Source: Actinomycetota bacterium (GTDB lineage: Bacteria; Actinomycetota; Thermoleophilia; Gaiellales; Gaiellaceae). Taken from it: a stretch of DNA of 8,600 nucleotides. Shown piece by piece: positions 1 through 5,207 of the stretch. Position numbers and translations under genes: made by a program. Under the pieces are notes generated by a model. It ran no database searches and was not told the DNA's origin. It was given only the letters and a program-made list of their open reading frames with translations. The stretch covers positions 1-8,600 of the forward strand of contig VAXT01000061.1 of NCBI GenBank assembly GCA_005883245.1, in the 5' to 3' direction. Numbering within the stretch: position 1 is the first letter of the stretch; each line of letters starts with the position of its first letter.

Positions 1-243
1 ATGGCCGAGGGACCCTCCGCGGGCCTGGCCCTCCTGGACTCGATCGACGAGCGCCTCGCGGGCCACTACCGCCTCGGCGCGGTTCGCGCCCACCTCCTGG
101 AGATGGCCGGCGACACCGAGGGCGCGCTCGAGCACTACCGCGCCGCCGCCGGTCGCACGACCAGCGTTCCCGAGCAGCGCTACCTGGCGCTGAAGGCCGC
201 GCAGCTCAGGCTGGGAGAGACAGAGCCGTCCGCCTCCGGATGA
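1..243 (+). CDS. ECF sigma factor with TPR-like C-terminal extension (DUF6596/ECF42-like), C-terminal end only
   Basis: Only the last 80 residues are in the window; the gene begins upstream. The first codon here, ATG, is probably an internal Met, because related proteins have this alanine-rich MAEGP segment well inside the chain. The peptide (MAEGPSAGLALLD, then RLAGHYRLGAVRAHLLEMAGDTEGALEHYRAA) looks like the helical repeat tail of sigma factors in the SigJ/ECF42 class. In those proteins the tail follows the sigma-2 and sigma-4 domains and modulates activity. The core sigma domains are not visible, so the assignment rests on the tail alone. The stop TGA (241-243) lies 38 bp inside the 3' end of the convergent permease gene, so the two transcripts overlap. 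An unrelated TPR-like protein is the main alternative. Confidence 0.72.
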   Translation: MAEGPSAGLALLDSIDERLAGHYRLGAVRAHLLEMAGDTEGALEHYRAAAGRTTSVPEQRYLALKAAQLRLGETEPSASG

Positions 244-1465
244 GCAGACGCCACGCGAGGCCGAGCGCGAACATCGAGAGCCCCGCGACGACCGCGCTGA
301 ACGGAAGCGTGGCCACGAGGGTCACGCACCCGACGAGCCCGATCGCGTTCAGCGCGCGTGGCCAGCGGCGCCACTTGCCGCGCTGCGTCCAGGCCGACGC
401 GTTGGCGATCGCGTAGTACGTCAGGACGCCGAAGGACGAGAACGCGATCGCGCCGCGCAGGTCGGTCGTCAAGACGAGGATCGTGACCGCCGCGGCGATC
501 GCGAGCTCGGCGTGATCCGGCACACGGTAGCGCGGGTGGACCGAGGACAGCCAGCGTGGCAGGTCGCCCTCCCGGGCCATGGCCAGAGTCGTCCGACCGA
601 CTCCCGCGATCAGGGCCAGCAGCGCGCCGAGGCTCGCGACTGCAGCTCCGACGTCGACGAGCGGCACCGCCCAGTCCGCACCGACCGACCGCACAGCGTT
701 CTCGAGCGGCGTCACGCTCGCAGCGAGCTTCTCCGGGCCGAGCACGAGCAGCACCGATGCGGCCACGACCGCGTAGATCGCGACTGTGATGACGAGGGCC
801 AGCGGGATCGCGCGCGGGATCGTCCTCCGCGGGTCGCGAACTTCCTCGCCGAGAGTCGCGATCCGAGCATAGCCGGCGAACGCGAAGAAGAGGAGGCCCG
901 CGGACTGCAGCACGCCGTACAGCCCGTCGGGCAGCCCCCAGCGCAGGTTGCTCGAGCTCGCGTCTCCGCTCCCGAGGATCAGGCCGACCACGATGGCGAG
1001 CGCGACGAGCGAGACCGCGACGAGGATCCGCGTCAGGCCGGCCGTCCTCGTGATCCCGCGCAGGTTGACTCCGGTGAGCAGCAGGACCGCCGCAGCCGCG
1101 GCCGTCCGCTCGAGCCACCTCGGCCCGGGAACCGCGTACGCGGCAAAGGTCAGTGCCATCGCCGCGCATGACGCCGTCTTGCCGATCACGAAGCCCCAGC
1201 CTGCGAGGAAGCCCCACCACTCCCCGAGCCGCTCCCGTCCGTAGACGTAGGTCCCGCCCGAGGTCGGGTACTGCGCCGCGAGCTGTGCGGAGGCGACCGC
1301 GTTGCAGTAGGCGACTCCCGCCGCGACTGCGAGGCCGACGAGGAGCAGCGCGCCGGCCGAGGCGGCGGCTGGCGCGAAGGCGGAGAAGACCCCGGCGCCG
1401 ATCATCGAGCCGAGCCCGATGACGACGGCGTCGAACGTCCCGAGCCGCCGGGCGAGATTCGTCAC
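206..1465 (-). CDS. APC-superfamily amino acid permease
   Basis: This 419-residue integral membrane protein is predicted to carry amino acids or related amines across the cytoplasmic membrane by proton-coupled symport or exchange. It begins with a short cytoplasmic N terminus (TNLARRLGTFDAVVIG), then the APC helix-1 motif GLGSMIGAGVF at about residues 17-27, where the helix unwinds around substrate. About 11-12 hydrophobic segments follow, including the helix-6 region FFAFAGYARIATLGEEVRDP and the conserved loop MAREGDLPRWL. The length is normal to slightly short for the family. The GTG start at 1465 is chosen because homology begins there and because it overlaps the HIT gene stop as GTGA; a weak GAGG lies 4 nt upstream. 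Open reading upstream in this frame is a shadow of the HIT gene. It is the last gene of the MerR-ArsC/HIT operon. The substrate cannot be deduced from the sequence. Confidence 0.9.
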   Translation of the reverse strand: MTNLARRLGTFDAVVIGLGSMIGAGVFSAFAPAAASAGALLLVGLAVAAGVAYCNAVASAQLAAQYPTSGGTYVYGRERLGEWWGFLAGWGFVIGKTASCAAMALTFAAYAVPGPRWLERTAAAAAVLLLTGVNLRGITRTAGLTRILVAVSLVALAIVVGLILGSGDASSSNLRWGLPDGLYGVLQSAGLLFFAFAGYARIATLGEEVRDPRRTIPRAIPLALVITVAIYAVVAASVLLVLGPEKLAASVTPLENAVRSVGADWAVPLVDVGAAVASLGALLALIAGVGRTTLAMAREGDLPRWLSSVHPRYRVPDHAELAIAAAVTILVLTTDLRGAIAFSSFGVLTYYAIANASAWTQRGKWRRWPRALNAIGLVGCVTLVATLPFSAVVAGLSMFALGLAWRLLIRRRTALSLPA

Positions 1466-1953
1466 AGCGCCTCGGCTACGCGCCTCGCCGCATCCGCCAG
1501 CTCTTCGTCCGTGACGTTCGGGAGGACGTCCTCCCAGAGCGGGAGCATCATCCCGGAGGCCTCGAGCATCCCCAGCGGTCGTGGGATGAACCACACGTGG
1601 AAGTGCGCGCCGCCGTCGCCCCAGCGGTAGAGGTGCACCCGGCCGACGTCGCCGAGGCCGAGGATCGCGCGCTCGACACGCGCCGCCACCGGCCCGAACG
1701 CAGCGGCGGCCTCCGGCGAGAGGTCGCTGAACGAGTCGACGTGCTCGCGGCTCGCGAGCCAGACGGCTCCGGGCAGGCTGCCGCCGACCGGCGGGTGCAG
1801 GCTGAAGTGCTCGTCCTGCCAGACGGCTGCGGTCGACTTGCCCGCGCAGATCCCGCAGGGCTCGCCGCCCTCCTCTCCGCGCCGTGGAGGTTCGGGGACG
1901 ACTCGCTCGCCCGGCTCGCGGACGGTCAGAGGCTCGGCGTAGGGAAGCTGCAT
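1462..1953 (-). CDS. HIT-family (histidine triad) protein
   Basis: This 163-residue cytoplasmic protein belongs to the HIT superfamily of nucleotide hydrolases and transferases, which act on substrates such as AMP-lysine, Ap3A/Ap4A or adenylylated intermediates. A CxxC pair (Cys33, Cys36, in PCGICAGK) near the start matches the zinc-knuckle position of many HIT proteins. The active-site stretch is GGAHFHVWFIPRP: His117 and His119 (the expected nucleophile) are present, but the third triad position is Trp121 rather than His. The ATG at 1953 is supported by the Shine-Dalgarno GAAAGGAG with a 7-nt spacing, located inside the last codons of the upstream MerR-ArsC gene. The upstream gene's stop is 2 nt away and the permease start overlaps the 3' end, so translational coupling is likely. 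The real substrate is unknown. The longer open frame upstream to 2163 is an antisense-of-frame shadow of the fusion gene. Confidence 0.87.
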   Translation of the reverse strand: MQLPYAEPLTVREPGERVVPEPPRRGEEGGEPCGICAGKSTAAVWQDEHFSLHPPVGGSLPGAVWLASREHVDSFSDLSPEAAAAFGPVAARVERAILGLGDVGRVHLYRWGDGGAHFHVWFIPRPLGMLEASGMMLPLWEDVLPNVTDEELADAARRVAEAL

Positions 1954-1955
1954 GG

Positions 1956-2789
1956 TCAGGCTCCTTTCTCGTGGGCGACTGAAACGGCGGGGAGGATCCC
2001 GGCGGCACGCCTCGCGATCTCGATGAAGGGCCTCAGCCGGGCGGTCAGGTCGGCCCGCGTCGCTCTGAAGGCCTCGAGGCGCTCCTCCTCGGGACCTTCG
2101 ACCTCGCTCGGGTCCTCGAGATGCCAGTGCAACGAGCTGTGCGGGCCGGGCAGGCTCGGACATTCCTCGCGCGCGCTGTCGGACAGCGTGATCACGTAGT
2201 CGAACCTGCGGTCGAGCAGATCCGTCACCGGCTTTGCGCGGGCCTCCTGCCAGTCGATGCCGATCTCGGCGAGGACGCGAACGGCGAGGGGATGAACCTG
2301 CTTCGGGCTCGTGCCGGCCGACGACGCCGCGAAGTCGGGGTCACCGAAGCGGTCGAGCAGCGCCTCGGCGATCTGGCTGCGCGCCGAGTTCCCGTTGCAG
2401 ACGAAGAGGACGCCGATCGGAACCGGGCTGGCCGGGCCGCGGTCGACTGCCTCGATCGTCCGCTCGAGGTCGACGAGCTCGATCTCGAGGCGCTCCAGCT
2501 CTTCGCGCCGGCGGGCGATCGTCCGTCGCTGCTGCTCGAGCGTCGCCGTCAGCGCGGAGTCGGCCGTCTCGCCTTCGAGACACCGGTCGGCGAGCTGCCC
2601 CGCCTCGAGCGGTGTCAGCCCTAGACGCCGAAGAGCGAGGATCAGCGTCAGCCGAGAGAGGTCGGCGTCGCTGTACTCGCGGTAGCCGTTCTCCCGTCGC
2701 ACCGGGCTGGGGAGCACGCCGGCCGCTTCGTACCAGCGGACTCCCGAGGGCGAGATGCCGGCCCGGCGCGCGAAGGTCGAGATCTTCAC
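1956..2789 (-). CDS. MerR-family regulator fused to an ArsC-type LMW phosphatase domain
   Basis: The 277-residue protein joins two families. Residues 1-70 are a MerR winged helix-turn-helix (FARRAGISPSGVRWYEAAGV, then ENGYREYSDADL). Residues 80-115 form a charged dimerisation coiled coil. Residues 125-260 form a low-molecular-weight phosphatase/arsenate reductase fold: the P-loop is CNGNSARSQ, with nucleophile Cys131 and Arg137 in CX5R spacing, and Asp226-Pro227 (LEDPSEVEG) fits the general-acid loop. In thioredoxin-coupled ArsC two further cysteines shuttle the disulfide. Here the second keeps its place (Cys210, EECP) but the first is Ser203 (TLSDSAREEC). The GTG start at 2789 is the only one that gives a complete HTH. 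The domain could reduce arsenate by another thiol route, act as a phosphatase, or have become a sensor for the DNA-binding half. It heads the operon with HIT and permease genes and probably controls its own promoter. No arsenic efflux gene is nearby. Confidence 0.88.
   Translation of the reverse strand: MKISTFARRAGISPSGVRWYEAAGVLPSPVRRENGYREYSDADLSRLTLILALRRLGLTPLEAGQLADRCLEGETADSALTATLEQQRRTIARRREELERLEIELVDLERTIEAVDRGPASPVPIGVLFVCNGNSARSQIAEALLDRFGDPDFAASSAGTSPKQVHPLAVRVLAEIGIDWQEARAKPVTDLLDRRFDYVITLSDSAREECPSLPGPHSSLHWHLEDPSEVEGPEEERLEAFRATRADLTARLRPFIEIARRAAGILPAVSVAHEKGA
1961..1968 (-). promoter_or_regulatory. Shine-Dalgarno site of the HIT gene
   Basis: Reading the - strand, GAAAGGAG ends 7 nt before the ATG at 1953. 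It is embedded in the final codons (Glu-Lys-Gly) of the MerR-ArsC fusion gene. This site fixes the HIT start against longer open readings of the same frame. It is the clearest ribosome binding site in the window. Confidence 0.8.
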
Positions 2790-2795
2790 CTCGCG

Positions 2796-2826
2796 AGCTT
2801 AATCCTTACAGTGACTGTAAGGTCAA
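2796..2826 (-). promoter_or_regulatory. MerR-type promoter with 19-bp spacer
   Basis: On the - strand, TTGACC (2826-2821) is a good -35. Exactly 19 bp further is TAAGCT (2801-2796), a moderate -10 match. A 19-bp spacer, longer than the optimal 17, is the hallmark of promoters that MerR-family regulators activate by distorting DNA. The start codon at 2789 falls 7 nt after the -10, so transcription probably begins at or next to the GTG and the message would be leaderless. No usable Shine-Dalgarno sits at proper spacing. Confidence 0.68.
2804..2822. promoter_or_regulatory. Perfect palindromic operator for the MerR-ArsC regulator
   Basis: CCTTACAGTGACTGTAAGG is a perfect inverted repeat with 9-bp arms around a central G. 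It fills almost the whole promoter spacer of the - strand operon, the usual place for a MerR dimer to bind. It also lies 18 bp before the ATG of the divergent glyoxalase gene, so the same site could affect both directions. Binding by the adjacent regulator is inferred from position and family. Confidence 0.75.
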
Positions 2827-2839
2827 GGCGAGAACCGCA

Positions 2840-3199
2840 ATGAGCGCGGCGAATAGGCTCCAGCCCGTGAGCGAGGAGGTCGTCCCCGTCCTGTACGTCG
2901 AAGACGCGGATCGGGCGGTTGCGTGGTACGAGCGCCTTGGCTTCCAGAAGGAGTGGGGCCATCAGTTCGAGCCGGGGTTTCCATGGTTCGTCTCAGTGGC
3001 GCGTGGCCCCGTCCGGATCTATCTATCCGAACACACAGGCGACGCTCGCCCGAACACCCTCATCCACCTGTACATCGACGACGTCGACGTCGTGTCCGAG
3101 GAGTTCGGAGTCGCGGTCGACGAGGACGGCCTCGCGGGGCGCGAGTGCGAGCTCGAAGATCCGGACGGCAATCGGCTTCGGGTAGCCACTCGACGGTAG
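2840..3199 (+). CDS. Glyoxalase/bleomycin-resistance-like (VOC fold) protein
   Basis: This 119-residue protein shows the vicinal-oxygen-chelate fold: the opening VVPVLYVEDADRAVAWYERLGF (positions 14-35), a second strand region FEPGFPWFVSVARGPVRIYL, LSEHTGD at 62-68, IHLYIDDVD, and the closing DPDGNRLRV. The EPGFPxF/LSEHTGD combination is reminiscent of drug-sequestering bleomycin-resistance proteins, which bind ligand in a dimer groove without catalysis. Glyoxalase-type metalloenzymes share the fold, so enzyme versus binding protein is undecided. ATG at 2840 is preferred, with a weak AAGG 11 nt upstream; GTG at 2867 is a possible alternative that begins closer to the conserved fold. It diverges from the MerR-ArsC operon across a 50-bp gap and converges on the epimerase-like gene, leaving 19 bp with no evident terminator. 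Confidence 0.85.
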   Translation: MSAANRLQPVSEEVVPVLYVEDADRAVAWYERLGFQKEWGHQFEPGFPWFVSVARGPVRIYLSEHTGDARPNTLIHLYIDDVDVVSEEFGVAVDEDGLAGRECELEDPDGNRLRVATRR

Positions 3200-3218
3200 C
3201 TGTCTCGACGCGTACCTG

Positions 3219-4262
3219 TTACGTGTCCTGGCGTAGCCCGAGGCGACGGTCCTCGGCCGCGTAGTCGAGCAGCGGCCGGAAGTACTCGTCGTCGGCGGGA
3301 GGAAGAAGCTCCGCGTCCGGTCCGCCGCGAGCTGCCGTGACGAGCCACTCGACCTCCTCGGCGACGGTCTCCGCGTAGTCGCCCGCGGGCTCGTAGCCGA
3401 GCTCGAGCGCGGCGGTCGTGTCGAGCACGATCGGATGCGGTGCGTCCCAGGGGTGGCGGCCCAGTCCGTCGGCGGGTGCGTCGTCCAGGAGCACCTCCTC
3501 CCACGAGTGGTCGAGCAGCCCGGCGATCGTGCGCGCGATCTCGAGAGCGCTCGGCGCGTCGGGGTCGGCGCTGTTGAGGACGCGTGCGCCCGGTGAGCCC
3601 GCCGCGACCTCGATCAGCGCGGCGATGTTCGCGGCCGCGGTCGTGTGGTCGACGCCCGCGCCCCGATTGGCGAGGAAGACGGCGGGGCGCCGGTCGAGTA
3701 CGCGCTTGACGAAGACCCACTCGCGCGGCGTCTGCGACCCGGGCCCGTGGATCTTCGAGGGCCTGAGCACGGTCACGGGACAGCCGCTGTCGAGCAGCAC
3801 CTGCTCTGCCGCCACCTTGTTCGCGCCGTAGCCCTCGCGGGACATGTAGTCGCCGCTCCCGGGCGCCATCGTCGGCTGCGTCTCTCGCACCGGCCCGTCG
3901 AACCTCGGCTTCGTCTCCGAGTTCGAGTGGTTCCCGTCGGCGTCGACGTAGACCGCCTTGCTCGAGAGCATCACGGTCGAGACGGCCTCGCGCGCGAAAG
4001 GCAGCAGCCTGGTCGCGTCCTCGGCCCTGAAGCAGGCGCAGTCGACGAGCAGGTCGGCGCCCTGCCCGAACGCCTCGGCCAGCTGGGCGGCGTCGCCCCG
4101 GTCGGAAGCGACGAACCGAGCTCCCGCCGCAGCAAGGTCGGACGGGAAGTGGCTGGGATCGCGACCCGTGAGATCGACCTGCCAGCCGGCACTCAGAAGG
4201 CGCCGCGCCGTCGCGCGGCCGACCGCGCCGGTCCCACCGAGAACGAGCGCGCGGCGCGTCAA
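3219..4262 (-). CDS. NAD(P)-dependent epimerase/reductase, extended SDR family
   Basis: The predicted 347-residue cytoplasmic protein has the Rossmann dinucleotide motif GGTGAVG (Gly9, Gly12 and Gly15 in GxxGxxG spacing). It continues with VDCACFRAEDA, a Ser-Ser pair at 100-101 (MLSSKAVYVDADG), and the catalytic YxxxK as Tyr145-Lys149 (GYGANKVAAEQ), then RPSKIHGPG. This order is that of extended short-chain dehydrogenases acting on sugar nucleotides or similar substrates; the actual substrate is not apparent. The start is taken as TTG at 4262, which overlaps the upstream gene's TGA as TTGA and places the nucleotide-binding strand at residues 5-9 as usual. No good Shine-Dalgarno is visible, which fits translational coupling. 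A longer open frame reaching 5888 is only absence of stops opposite other genes. It is the second gene of a pair with the PEP-mutase-family gene. Confidence 0.85.
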   Translation of the reverse strand: MTRRALVLGGTGAVGRATARRLLSAGWQVDLTGRDPSHFPSDLAAAGARFVASDRGDAAQLAEAFGQGADLLVDCACFRAEDATRLLPFAREAVSTVMLSSKAVYVDADGNHSNSETKPRFDGPVRETQPTMAPGSGDYMSREGYGANKVAAEQVLLDSGCPVTVLRPSKIHGPGSQTPREWVFVKRVLDRRPAVFLANRGAGVDHTTAAANIAALIEVAAGSPGARVLNSADPDAPSALEIARTIAGLLDHSWEEVLLDDAPADGLGRHPWDAPHPIVLDTTAALELGYEPAGDYAETVAEEVEWLVTAARGGPDAELLPPADDEYFRPLLDYAAEDRRLGLRQDT

Positions 4263-5050
4263 CCGAGCCAGTCTTTGACCACCGAGCCGTCGCCGAGGCT
4301 CTCGAACGACCCACGGTCCCGGATCGCGAGCGCGGCGTCCGCAAAAGCCTGAGCCGCGGTCCAGGTGAGGCTGCCGCCGACGCTGACCCTCTGTGCCCCG
4401 GCCTCGAAGATCTCGGCGAGGGTTAGCCCGCGCCGCGCGAGGACGTTCACCGGCTTCGAGACGGCCTCGCACAGCTGCCGGATCTCGTCCAGTGAAGCGA
4501 GCCCAGGCGCGTAAAGGACATCCGCGCCGGCGGCTTCGAACGCCTGGAGCCGCGCGATCGTGTCCTCGAGGTCCGGGTTCCCGCGGAGGTGGTTCTCGGC
4601 GCGCGCCGTGAACGTGAACGGCCAGCCGAAGCCGCGCACCGCCTCGACCACGGCCGCAACGCGCTCGACCGCGTGCGGAAGCTCGTACAGACCTTCGGGA
4701 TCCCAGTCCTCGATCGACCCGCCGACGGCGCCCGCCTCGGCCGCGCGCGTAACGGCCCGCACGGCATCTTCCGGCTCGGGCCCGTACCCGTTCTCGAGAT
4801 CGACGGAGAGTGGCACGTCGACCGCCCCCGCGAGCGACTCGACGTGCGCGGCGACCTCGTTGAGCGTGACGCTCCCGTCGGAACGCCCGAGCGTGAACGC
4901 GAACCCGGAGCTGGTGGTGGCGAGCGCCTGGAACCCGAGGCTCTCGAGCACGCGCGCAGAGCCGGCGTCCCACGGGTTCGGGATCACGAACGGCTCCCCC
5001 GCGTGGAGCGCCTCGAAGCGCGCCGCTCGTTCTTCGCGGTTGGTGCTCAT
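4259..5050 (-). CDS. Isocitrate lyase/PEP mutase family protein
   Basis: This 263-residue protein is a TIM-barrel member of the isocitrate lyase/phosphoenolpyruvate mutase superfamily, whose enzymes make or break C-C or P-C bonds next to a carboxylate using Mg2+. Visible landmarks are PNPWDAGSARVLESLGF (24-40), SVDLENGYG with Asp84, GSIEDWDPEG with Glu115-Asp116 (metal-site acids), FTARAENHLRG with Arg150, and the C-terminal GAQRVSVGGSLTW. The length matches the short PrpB/PEPM-like branch rather than true isocitrate lyase. The Cys-containing lyase loop (KKCGH) is not seen, so isocitrate lyase itself is unlikely; the substrate is unknown. ATG at 5050 fits the family start, though no strong Shine-Dalgarno precedes it. 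Residues about 46-71 are encoded by the 80-bp block that reappears inside the subtilase gene. Here the block reads smoothly through a conserved region, so this is its native location. Confidence 0.88.
   Translation of the reverse strand: MSTNREERAARFEALHAGEPFVIPNPWDAGSARVLESLGFQALATTSSGFAFTLGRSDGSVTLNEVAAHVESLAGAVDVPLSVDLENGYGPEPEDAVRAVTRAAEAGAVGGSIEDWDPEGLYELPHAVERVAAVVEAVRGFGWPFTFTARAENHLRGNPDLEDTIARLQAFEAAGADVLYAPGLASLDEIRQLCEAVSKPVNVLARRGLTLAEIFEAGAQRVSVGGSLTWTAAQAFADAALAIRDRGSFESLGDGSVVKDWLG
4837..4916. repeat. 80-bp exact direct repeat, source copy
   Basis: All 80 bases are identical to 6313-6392 in the same orientation. The flanks diverge at once: G at 4836 against T at 6312, and G at 4917 against C at 6393. 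Here the block is the antisense of a conserved part of the PEP-mutase-family gene (SGFAFTLGRSDGS...), so this copy is the original. Confidence 0.96.
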
Positions 5051-5207
5051 CGCCGCGACTCTGCCAGAACCGGCCGGGAAATCGAAAGGGCGCCCGCGGC
5101 CCGGGCGGGGCGAGACACTCGCGCGAGGGATGCCCGATCGGTGGTTCGGCCCTACGCTCAGACAGAGCTGATCGTTCCGCCCGGGCGGGGCGTTCGGCCC
5201 TGAAACC

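Noticed and set aside
206..2008. 600-residue open frame covering permease and HIT regions on the - strand
   Set aside because: Only the part from 1465 down has permease sequence. The Arg/Pro-rich N-terminal part is another frame of the HIT gene, which has its own clear domain and ribosome binding site.
1956..2789. Naming the fusion arsC or the locus an arsenic-resistance operon
   Set aside because: A relay cysteine is missing and there is no efflux pump, ArsR or methyltransferase nearby, so the name would claim too much.
5177..5188. Perfect 12-bp palindrome CCGCCCGGGCGG and repeated CCCGGGCGGGGCG (5100-5112, 5180-5192) in the divergent gap
   Set aside because: Pure G/C motifs of this size are easily expected in such a sequence; no -35/-10 or operator context could be matched to them.
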